DNA of 39,986 nt from Deltaproteobacteria bacterium (lineage in GTDB: Bacteria; Myxococcota_A; UBA9160; G020347605), in contig CP070734.1 of NCBI GenBank assembly GCA_020347605.1, positions 3,109,326 to 3,149,311 of the forward strand, given 5' to 3'. Positions 33,644-39,986 of this stretch are shown in pieces (within the stretch, counting starts at the first letter, position 1; the number at the start of each line of letters is the position of its first letter). The position numbers were made by a program, and so were the translations under genes. The notes under the pieces are model-generated. The model was not told where the DNA came from. It was given only the letters and a program-made list of their open reading frames with translations, and searched no databases.

Positions 33644-34204
33644 GTGAGTCGACACCGGAAGAGCGACGGCCCGGCCCTGGTGGCCGTCGGCGGCCTGATC
33701 GCGAGCGGCAAGAGCACGGTCGCCGCCCGGATCGCGAGCCAGCTCTCCGCCGAGCTGGTGAACGCGGACGAGATCCGCCAGGAGTTCTTCGAGCTCGGCG
33801 CCCGGCGCGCCTTCGCGCCGGGGTTCTCCAGGGCCGTCTACCCCGAGCTGTTCCGCAAGGCCCGCGGGGTGCTGGCGTCGGGCAAGCCGGTCGTGCTGGA
33901 CGCGACGTTTCGCACGCGCCGCCTGCGCGCCGAGGCCCGCGCGCTGGCCGCCGAACATCGCGGCGCGTTCCGCTTCGTGGAGTGCCGCGCGGGCGAGGAC
34001 CGCTGTCGCGAGCGGCTGCGCGAGCGCGAGCGGGCCCAGGGACGCCAGGGCTGGTGTGCCCTGTTCGACGGCTTTCTCGAGCTCTGGGAGCCCGTCGACG
34101 AGCTCCCCGAGTCGGAGCACGTGGTGGTCGACAGCTCGCGTCCGCCCGACGCGCTCGAGGCGTTCGAGCTCGATCTCGAGGCCGCGGTCGCGCGGAGCTC
34201 ATGA
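33644..34204 (+). CDS. P-loop kinase-like ATP-binding protein (AAA_33 type)
   Basis: 186 residues from the GTG at 33644. Walker A is GGLIASGKST (residues 16-25). It is followed by LVNADEIRQEFFELG and VVLDATFRTRRLRAEARALA, the DAT(F) loop and Arg-rich lid of the AAA_33 kinases. These kinases also form the C-terminal half of aminoglycoside-phosphotransferase-like bifunctional proteins. Here the domain stands alone. The phosphate acceptor is unknown. The stop overlaps the HAD gene start (ATGA), so the two are translationally coupled. Confidence 0.85.
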   Translation: MSRHRKSDGPALVAVGGLIASGKSTVAARIASQLSAELVNADEIRQEFFELGARRAFAPGFSRAVYPELFRKARGVLASGKPVVLDATFRTRRLRAEARALAAEHRGAFRFVECRAGEDRCRERLRERERAQGRQGWCALFDGFLELWEPVDELPESEHVVVDSSRPPDALEAFELDLEAAVARSS

Positions 34205-34956
34205 TGCCGATCCCGAATCCCAGAGCGGTGACGTTCGATTGCTGGGGCACGCTCATCTACGAACGGGACTCCGCCGCGACCTACGCGCGTCGCGTTGCGC
34301 TCCTGGATCAAACCGCCGCCAAACTGGGTTGGGGCGCAGCCGCCGAGGAGGCGCGCGGGGCCCTCGACGAGGGCTGGCGCCGACACTGGAGCCTCTGGCA
34401 CGAAGGGACCGCGAGTAGCTCGCCCGAGATCGCCGGCTGGGCGCTGGCGGCACTGGCGGCGCGGCGCGGCCGCGCGGCGCCCGACGCGGAAGCCGTCGCG
34501 GATCTCGGGAGCGCGTTCGCGAGCGCGGGGCTCGAGGCCGAGATCCGCGCTCTCGACGGCGCGCGCGAGACCCTCGAACGGCTGGCGGCAGCCGGCGTGC
34601 GGCGGGCGCTGATCTGTGACACCGGCTTCTCACCGGGCTCGGTGGTGCCACGTATTCTCGAGTCGGCGGGTCTGCTCGAACACCTCGAGGTCACTATCTT
34701 CTCGGACGAAGCGGGTGTCCCCAAGCCCGACCCCCGAGTGTTCGAGGCGGCGCTCGAGGGTCTGCGCCTCACGGGCCAGGCGGACACGACCGTCCACGTC
34801 GGAGACCTGCGGCGCACCGACGTCGCGGGTGGGCGGTGCGCCGGCATGCGCACCGTTCGGATCCGCTCGCACTACGACGATCGCAGCGCGCTGCCCGACG
34901 CAGACCGCATCGCGGATTCACACGACCATCTGCTCGCCCTTCTGGGTCTCGCCTGA
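34201..34956 (+). CDS. HAD-superfamily hydrolase
   Basis: 251 residues from the ATG at 34201 (a second ATG follows at once). Motif I is TFDCWGTL with nucleophile D13; Trp at D+2 places it near the haloacid-dehalogenase/(Y/W)GT subgroup rather than the DxD phosphatases. Motif II is ICDTGFS, motif III the Lys in GVPKPDPRVFEAAL, and motif IV VHVGDLRRTDVAGG. The cap is helical, between motifs I and II (subclass C1). Coupled to the upstream kinase, it may act on the same small molecule; the substrate is not evident. Confidence 0.88.
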   Translation: MMPIPNPRAVTFDCWGTLIYERDSAATYARRVALLDQTAAKLGWGAAAEEARGALDEGWRRHWSLWHEGTASSSPEIAGWALAALAARRGRAAPDAEAVADLGSAFASAGLEAEIRALDGARETLERLAAAGVRRALICDTGFSPGSVVPRILESAGLLEHLEVTIFSDEAGVPKPDPRVFEAALEGLRLTGQADTTVHVGDLRRTDVAGGRCAGMRTVRIRSHYDDRSALPDADRIADSHDHLLALLGLA

Positions 34957-34985
34957 GCGCGGGCGTGCGTTCCGACGCGATCTCG

Positions 34986-35582
34986 ATGCGCGCGGTGGGG
35001 TTCGCAGGGCTCGCGCTCGCCGTTGCCGCATGCGCGCTGCCGGCGCCCGCCCCGTCGCCGACCCCGCCGTCGCTCGAGCCCGACGCTCGTGAGTCGACGC
35101 TCGAGGGCGAGATCGAGGCGGCGCGGATCCGCGACCGGAAGGCACTCGAGGCCGAAGCCGCGGCGAAGGCCGCGGAGCCCGGTCCCACGACGACCGAGTC
35201 CGACACCCCGCGCCTGGGCATCGCGCAGGTGGAGAGCGTGGAGATCGCGCCCGCGGCCGCCGCGGCGCGGACGCGCGAGGTGATCGTGACCGGGTCGCAC
35301 CCCGATGCGTGCACGGAGGTCCGGGACGTCGCGCTGGTGCGCCGCGGCTCCACGCTCCGCTTCGCCGTTTCGACGTTCCGACCTCCCGGCAGCTGCGCCG
35401 CCGTTTCGACGCCCTTCCGGGAAGTACTGCCACTCGACGCGTCGAGCCTGGCGCCGGGAACCTACACGGTCGTCGTCAACGGCCGATCGGCGCAGTTCAC
35501 GCGCGCCGAATTCGACGACGCGCAGAACGGGCGCAGTCCTCGCGCAGCTCCGTCCGGGGCCGCCCAACGCGGCGCGCGTTAA
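34986..35582 (+). CDS. Lipoprotein with C-terminal beta-sandwich-like domain
   Basis: 198 residues from the ATG at 34986 (GTG at 34965 is an alternative). MRAVGFAGLALAVAAC is a lipoprotein signal with Cys16, followed by a Pro-rich linker and an Ala/Glu helical stretch. Residues ~95-185 (REVIVTGSHPDACTEVRD, then PFREVLPLDASSLAPGTYTVVVNG) match a small Ig-like domain common at the C-terminus of bacterial lipoproteins, with two Cys likely paired. Function unknown. It lies 29 bp after the HAD gene. Confidence 0.72.
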   Translation: MRAVGFAGLALAVAACALPAPAPSPTPPSLEPDARESTLEGEIEAARIRDRKALEAEAAAKAAEPGPTTTESDTPRLGIAQVESVEIAPAAAAARTREVIVTGSHPDACTEVRDVALVRRGSTLRFAVSTFRPPGSCAAVSTPFREVLPLDASSLAPGTYTVVVNGRSAQFTRAEFDDAQNGRSPRAAPSGAAQRGAR

Positions 35583-35652
35583 AGAGCGGCCCGGAATCCG
35601 CCGAAGCGACCCGTGGGCCGGTTTGCGGCCGGTTTTCGCCACGGAGGCGGCG

Positions 35653-36819
35653 TTGTCCACGTATCCCACCGTCCTGCGCGTCGACGACGGCGAGCTGGAC
35701 CGTTTCGACGATGTGCTCAAATCGCTCGGTGCGAAGGTCGATCGGCTGGGCCCGGACGCGCAGGGCCTGCGCACCGACTGCAGCTACGACCTGGTGTTGA
35801 CCAGCGTCCGGTGCGCTCCGTCGGTTCCCTTCGACGTGCATGCCGGCGGCGCCGGTGGCCGGCCGGTCTGGATTGCCCTGCACGACGGCGATCCGCTGCC
35901 GATCCGGGACTCGATGCGCGGTCTCGGCGTGCACTATCTGGTCCACGCGCAGATCCAGCCCGCCGTTCTCCGGCTGCTCCTGCTCCACGCGCTCTACGAG
36001 GGAACCGAGAAACGCGCAATGCCGCGCACGCTCGTGGGGTCGAGGGTCACCGTCCGCGTGCAGCGCACGTCGTGGTCCGCGACCCTGCTGGACCTCGCGC
36101 TGGATGGATGCCGGATTCTCTCCACCCGCGAGGTGGAGGTCGGGCGCACGGTCACCGTGGTGTGGCACACGCGGTCCGGTCCGGAGCCGGAGCTCTTGCT
36201 GCGCGGCCGGGCGATCCGTGTCGAGCGGGAGGAGGACGGCCCGACGGGGTTCGCGCATCGGATCGCGGTCTCCTTCGGCGGCATCGACCCCGTGGCACGC
36301 GCACACCTCGAGTCGATCTTCTCGGGCACGTCGACGGAAGCCGCGATCACCACCCTGGCCGCGCAGAATCGCAACCTCCGGGACGCGGGCCCCGCGCGGC
36401 GCGGAGGGTCCCGCGAGATCGTGCTCGAGGACGTGGAACGTCGCGCTCGCTCGCGCGTCCCGTTCAGCCGTCGCGTCACGGCGCTGATCGGCGAGGCGAG
36501 CCACGTGATGATCGCGCGGGACCTGTCCCTCCACGGCATTCGCATCGAGCCGACCCACGGTCTCCCGTTGGGAGCCGAGCTGCGCCTCGCCATCTATTCC
36601 GCGGATCAGCGGCAGCCCGTGTTCGTGTACGCACAGGTGGCGCGCGACGACGGCGAGGAGGGCTTGGCCCTGATCTTCAAGGAGGTGGAGGCGCGCATGC
36701 GCCGGCGGCTGGACCGGATGGTGAAGAGCGGTCCCGCGATCCAGCTGCTGACGGACCTCGACGAAGACACGCAACCCGTGTTCCTCGCCAAGGCGGTCGA
36801 GCGCGAATCGGAAGCGTAA
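35653..36819 (+). CDS. Receiver-like plus two PilZ domains (c-di-GMP effector candidate)
   Basis: 388 residues from the TTG at 35653, with ACGGAGG 5 nt upstream. Residues ~1-115 resemble a degenerate receiver fold (VLRVDDGELDRFDDVLKSLG, YDLVLTS) without the acidic phosphorylation pocket. The first PilZ (~125-225) is degenerate (DLALDG where DxSxxG is expected, at 147-152). The second (~262-350) has an intact binding signature: RARSR (RxxxR, R264 and R268) and DLSLHG (D290, S292, G295). It should therefore bind cyclic di-GMP through the second domain. It is convergent with the MshEN-GAF gene. Confidence 0.85.
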   Translation: MSTYPTVLRVDDGELDRFDDVLKSLGAKVDRLGPDAQGLRTDCSYDLVLTSVRCAPSVPFDVHAGGAGGRPVWIALHDGDPLPIRDSMRGLGVHYLVHAQIQPAVLRLLLLHALYEGTEKRAMPRTLVGSRVTVRVQRTSWSATLLDLALDGCRILSTREVEVGRTVTVVWHTRSGPEPELLLRGRAIRVEREEDGPTGFAHRIAVSFGGIDPVARAHLESIFSGTSTEAAITTLAAQNRNLRDAGPARRGGSREIVLEDVERRARSRVPFSRRVTALIGEASHVMIARDLSLHGIRIEPTHGLPLGAELRLAIYSADQRQPVFVYAQVARDDGEEGLALIFKEVEARMRRRLDRMVKSGPAIQLLTDLDEDTQPVFLAKAVERESEA

Positions 36820-36851
36820 CGGGCGCGCAGCGCGCGTCCGACCGGGCCGGC

Positions 36852-38111
36852 TCAGCAGTGGCGGCGCTTGCGGGCCACGATCAGCCGTTCGTAGGCTGCG
36901 GTGATCCGATCGCAGAGCACCTCGAGCGCTGCGAAGCACGTCTCGCCCAGCGGCGCGCTCCCGTTGTCCACGTAGAGCAGGTTCACCACCCGCTCGCCGA
37001 TCTTGATCGGGAACACCGCCACGTCCCGCGCCTCCGAGCGCCCCAGCGCGCGGAACAGGCGCTCGTCGATGCCGCTGCGCGGTGGCGCGCCGCGGTGGAT
37101 CTCACCGCTTTCCGCGGGCTCGGCGAGGATGCTCTCGGCGCTGCAGGGGAGCAGGATCCCCCGCACGCGCTGATCGAATGCGTCTCCGACCGACCGGCTT
37201 CCGTGGATCGTTCCGTCGCGAACCACGAACAGCGCGGCCACGCTCGCATACGCCCGCGCGAGGCGCAGCGCGATCGCCGCCACCTCTTCGCGGTTGGCGG
37301 CGGTGGTCAGGTCCGTCTCCAGGGCGACGATCTCGGTGGGCGTGCGCGGCGGTTGCTGGGCGCGCGGGGGCTCCGCGTCCGACGCCGCGTCGAAACCCGT
37401 GCGACGCCCCTCGGTCGGGTCTGCCCCCCGGTCCGTGCCGGCGCCTGGGGCACCCTCAGGCCCCGCGTCGAGCTGCCAGCGCTGGTGCAGCGACGAGAAC
37501 GTCTGGTCGTCGATCAACTCCTCGTTCGCGTCGAGCGGGTGGATTCCGAGAACCGCCCGCTGACGGGCCGCCTCCTCGTCCGCGGGCGTGGGGTCCATCG
37601 ACACCGCGTCCCGGCCGGCGCCGCCGTAGGCCTCGACGCTCGGCATCCCGGGTCCGCTCGCCACGACCGCGAAGCGAGTCGGTCGGGGAATGCCGTAGTG
37701 GCGCTCCACGAGAAACAGGAGGTGGACCTCGGAGAGAACGTACGGCTCGATGCGAAGGCCGGTCGCGAAGGCGATCTCATCGACGCGATGCGGATCGCGT
37801 GGATCGGCCATGGCCACGTGAAGATTCCACTTCTCGAGCTTCAGCGGCAGGATCCTGTGGCGTTCGACCAGCGAGGCCGGCACGCTCTGCAGGGCTTCGC
37901 GGTCCGGGTTCTCCAGCCATTCGGCGGGAGGCGTGGCAACGCCGAGATGCCGGGAGAGGTGCTGCTCGAGCTCGTCGAGCCGCAGGTAGCCGGCCTCCAC
38001 GAGGTTCGTGCCCAGCCGGCCGCCGTAGATCACGAGCGATTGGGTCGCCGCGTCGAGCTCGCTGCGGGAGACGACCCCGTTTTCGAGCAGGTACTTTCCG
38101 AACGACGACAC
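36852..38111 (-). CDS. MshEN (GspE N-terminal) plus GAF-like protein
   Basis: 419 residues from the GTG at 38111 (GAGG 5 nt upstream); a GTG at 38132 is a weaker alternative. Residues ~1-145 are the MshEN/T2SSE N-terminal domain: FGKYLLENGVVSRSELDAA, then GRLGTNLVEAGYLRLDELEQHL, which fits the RLGxxL...G...L...L c-di-GMP motif from residue 32. A Pro/Ala/Gly-rich linker (~165-255) follows. Residues ~260-410 are GAF-like (EVAAIALRLARAYASVAALFVV, then VAVFPIKIGERVVNLLYVDNG). There is no ATPase domain, so it is not a secretion motor but a signalling protein. It sits between the PilZ protein and the histidine kinase. Confidence 0.82.
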   Translation of the reverse strand: MSSFGKYLLENGVVSRSELDAATQSLVIYGGRLGTNLVEAGYLRLDELEQHLSRHLGVATPPAEWLENPDREALQSVPASLVERHRILPLKLEKWNLHVAMADPRDPHRVDEIAFATGLRIEPYVLSEVHLLFLVERHYGIPRPTRFAVVASGPGMPSVEAYGGAGRDAVSMDPTPADEEAARQRAVLGIHPLDANEELIDDQTFSSLHQRWQLDAGPEGAPGAGTDRGADPTEGRRTGFDAASDAEPPRAQQPPRTPTEIVALETDLTTAANREEVAAIALRLARAYASVAALFVVRDGTIHGSRSVGDAFDQRVRGILLPCSAESILAEPAESGEIHRGAPPRSGIDERLFRALGRSEARDVAVFPIKIGERVVNLLYVDNGSAPLGETCFAALEVLCDRITAAYERLIVARKRRHC

Positions 38112-38230
38112 GCCCACCTCGTCACGTCCCACCGGTGCCGTGAGACGTTTCGGAAGGAAGGGATTCGTCCCTTAGACGGGACTCCCGCGGGGGGTGGAAG
38201 CGCGCCGCGGGGATCGGCCCCCGGTCCGGG

Positions 38231-39832
38231 TCAGTGGGCGGCGGCCGAGGCCTCACCGGCCGCCGGCGGCTCCGGCGCCGTGTCGGGCCGGCACGGAAAC
38301 AGGACGCGAAACGTCGTTCCCCGGCCGGGCTCGCTGGACACGCGCACCGCGCCCCGATGGCCGTGCACGATCCCCAGCATCGCCGCGAGCCCCAGACCGC
38401 GGCCCGGATACTTCGTCGAGAAGAACGGATCGAAGATCCGGGAACGAACCTCCGCGGGCATGCCGACCCCGGTGTCCGAGACCTCCAGATAGACGCATGG
38501 GCCCGCGGCGCAGTCGTGACCGCGGTACTCGCCCGGCGCCGCCTCGGGCCCGAGATCCTCGAGGCCCGTACGTACGTCGATGACGCCGGGCGCGTCACCC
38601 ACCGCCTCCGCGGCGTTCGTAACGAGGTTCAAGACCACCTGCGTGAGGCCCGCCGCGTCGCAGTCGACCGCCGGGAGCCCCTTCGCGCATGCGCAGCGCA
38701 GCTCCGCGTTCTTGGCTACGGAGACCCGCAGCAGGTCCGTCATGCCCTCGACGAACGTGGAGAAGTCGATGCTGCGGATGTCGAACTCGTTCTTGCCCGC
38801 ATAGGCCAGCAGCTGATTGGTGAGCCGGCCCGCGGTCTCGGCCGCGCGTCGGATGCGCTCCACGTTGGTGCGGGCGGGAAGGCCCCGCGGGAGATCTTCG
38901 AGCGCGAGGCTGGCGCTTCCCAGGATCGTCGTCAGCAGGTTGTTGAAGTCGTGTGCGATGCCACCGGCCAGCATGCCGAGGCTCTCCAGCCTCTGCGTCT
39001 GCTGCATCTGCGCCTCGAGTTGCCTGCGATGCTGCTCGGCGCGCTCGCGTTCGGTGACGTCGGTCGCCACGCCGATCATGCCGTCGATTCCGCCGCGCTC
39101 GGTCCAGATCGGCGTGTAACGGACCACGTAGACCCGCTCTTCGAAGTTCAGCACCGCCGAGAAGCTCTCGCCCGCGAGCGCGCGAGCCACGTTCTGCTTC
39201 ATACTCGGTGTAGTCCGCGGCCAGTCGGTGTAGCTGAGTCCGATGAGTTCGCTCGGGTCGATGCCCGCTGGATCCAGGCCGCTGCCCTCACAGACCTCGA
39301 TGATCCCGTGGCGGTTGACGGTGAACAACACGACGGGTGCGTGCGTCACGAGCGTCCGCAAGCGCTGCTCGGAGACGCGGAGCGCCTCTTCGGCCTCCTT
39401 CCGCGCGCTGATGTCGACCATCACACCCCGGCACCGGACGGGACGCCCGCCATCCGCAACGACGTTCACGATGTCCCGCACCCAGACGGTGCGCCCGTCG
39501 GCCCCGATCATGCGGTACTCGATGTCGTGGGAGCGAAGTGCCGCCGTCATCTCCCGGCACCGCTGCGGAACCCAGACGCGGTCGTCGCGGTGAAGGTGCT
39601 CGAGCCAGAAATCGGGTGTTTCGAGCCAGCGCGCGCGCGGATAGCCGAGCAGCCGCTCGGCCTGCGTACTGACGTAGTGGAACTCGAAGGTCTCGGGATC
39701 GGCCTCCCAGACGATGCCACCTACGGACTCGAGCAGCTCCTCGACTTCCTTCAGGCGGCGTGCGATCGAAGCATCGGACACCGGGGCATCGGCGTCACGG
39801 GTTGCGCGGGAGTTCCGTTCGGCGGAGGCCAT
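38231..39832 (-). CDS. Soluble PAS-PAS sensor histidine kinase
   Basis: 533 residues from the ATG at 39832 (GAGG 5 nt upstream). Two PAS domains lie at residues ~30-145 (PAS with PAC: EYRMIGADGRTVWVRD) and ~155-262 (PVVLFTVNRHGIIEVCEG). A short coiled coil follows, then the phosphoacceptor motif LAGGIAHDFNNLL with H294 and the ATPase (N402/N406 in LNLVTNAAEA, SDTGVGM, FFSTKYPGRGLGLA). No membrane helix is present, so it senses a cytosolic signal. The HDFNN type is typical of orphan hybrid-like kinases in this group. No response regulator is adjacent within the window. Confidence 0.93.
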   Translation of the reverse strand: MASAERNSRATRDADAPVSDASIARRLKEVEELLESVGGIVWEADPETFEFHYVSTQAERLLGYPRARWLETPDFWLEHLHRDDRVWVPQRCREMTAALRSHDIEYRMIGADGRTVWVRDIVNVVADGGRPVRCRGVMVDISARKEAEEALRVSEQRLRTLVTHAPVVLFTVNRHGIIEVCEGSGLDPAGIDPSELIGLSYTDWPRTTPSMKQNVARALAGESFSAVLNFEERVYVVRYTPIWTERGGIDGMIGVATDVTERERAEQHRRQLEAQMQQTQRLESLGMLAGGIAHDFNNLLTTILGSASLALEDLPRGLPARTNVERIRRAAETAGRLTNQLLAYAGKNEFDIRSIDFSTFVEGMTDLLRVSVAKNAELRCACAKGLPAVDCDAAGLTQVVLNLVTNAAEAVGDAPGVIDVRTGLEDLGPEAAPGEYRGHDCAAGPCVYLEVSDTGVGMPAEVRSRIFDPFFSTKYPGRGLGLAAMLGIVHGHRGAVRVSSEPGRGTTFRVLFPCRPDTAPEPPAAGEASAAAH

Positions 39833-39986
39833 CGTCACCTCGGGGCCTCAGGGTACACAATGCGGGGACGCGCTGCCTCGACGTCTGGCGCGCGCGGATG
39901 GCCCTCGCGGGGCGCCCGCCGATCTCAGTGTCGGGAGCCGCTCGGGCGCGCCAGGGCACGCGCCGGAGCGTCGCCGCGCGGGCTCC
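39833..39986. other. Upstream region of the histidine kinase; no gene seen
   Basis: 154 bp to the window edge. A GAGG for the kinase lies at its left end. I see no other feature that I can support. Confidence 0.4.

Overview
The window is about 40 kb of very GC-rich DNA from a bacterial chromosome, densely packed with genes on both strands. I see no rRNA, tRNA, CRISPR array, transposase or phage gene. The gene set resembles metagenome-derived 'deltaproteobacterial' lineages such as Binatota, Desulfobacterota_B or Myxococcota. It includes several DUF3604 proteins, an alkylsulfatase of the metallo-beta-lactamase fold, a paired-cysteine-domain secreted hydrolase, a multihaem-TPR lipoprotein and a UGSC selenoprotein. 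That placement is inference. Because GC is high, long open frames run antisense to almost every real gene. I chose frames by recognisable protein families, signal peptides, ribosome binding sites and stop/start overlaps.

Layout. 1-4740 (minus): a DUF3604 protein cut by the window edge, a lipoprotein alkylsulfatase and a membrane protein. 4741-5090: an HxlR-type operator with the remnant of an HxlR regulator. 5091-10781 (plus): a DUF7064/7065-like protein, a secreted alpha/beta hydrolase, a patatin-like protein and an MBL-fold hydrolase. 20247-10825 (minus): a long run that begins with a thioredoxin-like fusion protein, a UGSC selenoprotein and an FAD oxidoreductase. It continues with a 5'-truncated acetoacetate-decarboxylase-like gene, an RND efflux adaptor and pump, and a TAXI-type solute-binding protein. 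20314-24518 (plus): DUF3604, a two-domain AhpD/CMD-like protein and a membrane-anchored class III nucleotidyl cyclase. 24519-25148: decayed genes (a TetR-type operator, a rhodanese broken by an amber codon and a short methyltransferase-like tail). 25132-28847 (plus): an APC amino-acid permease and an eight-haem cytochrome with TPRs. 28893-30544 (minus): a hotdog thioesterase and a GST. 30687-33058 (plus): a small membrane protein coupled to a third DUF3604. 33089-39832: a Lys/Arg-rich DNA-binding-like protein, a P-loop kinase, a HAD hydrolase, a lipoprotein, a PilZ protein, an MshEN-GAF protein and a PAS histidine kinase.

The most interesting item is the UGSC selenoprotein at 18802-18263 (minus). 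Its frame contains an in-frame TGA followed by Gly-Ser-Cys. A perfect 8-bp stem with a 3-nt GTG loop lies 12-30 nt after the TGA, which fits a bacterial SECIS. The frame overlaps the upstream thioredoxin-fold gene by 4 nt (GTGA), and a flavoprotein follows. Together they look like a selenium-dependent redox module. A standard gene caller would split or miss the selenoprotein.
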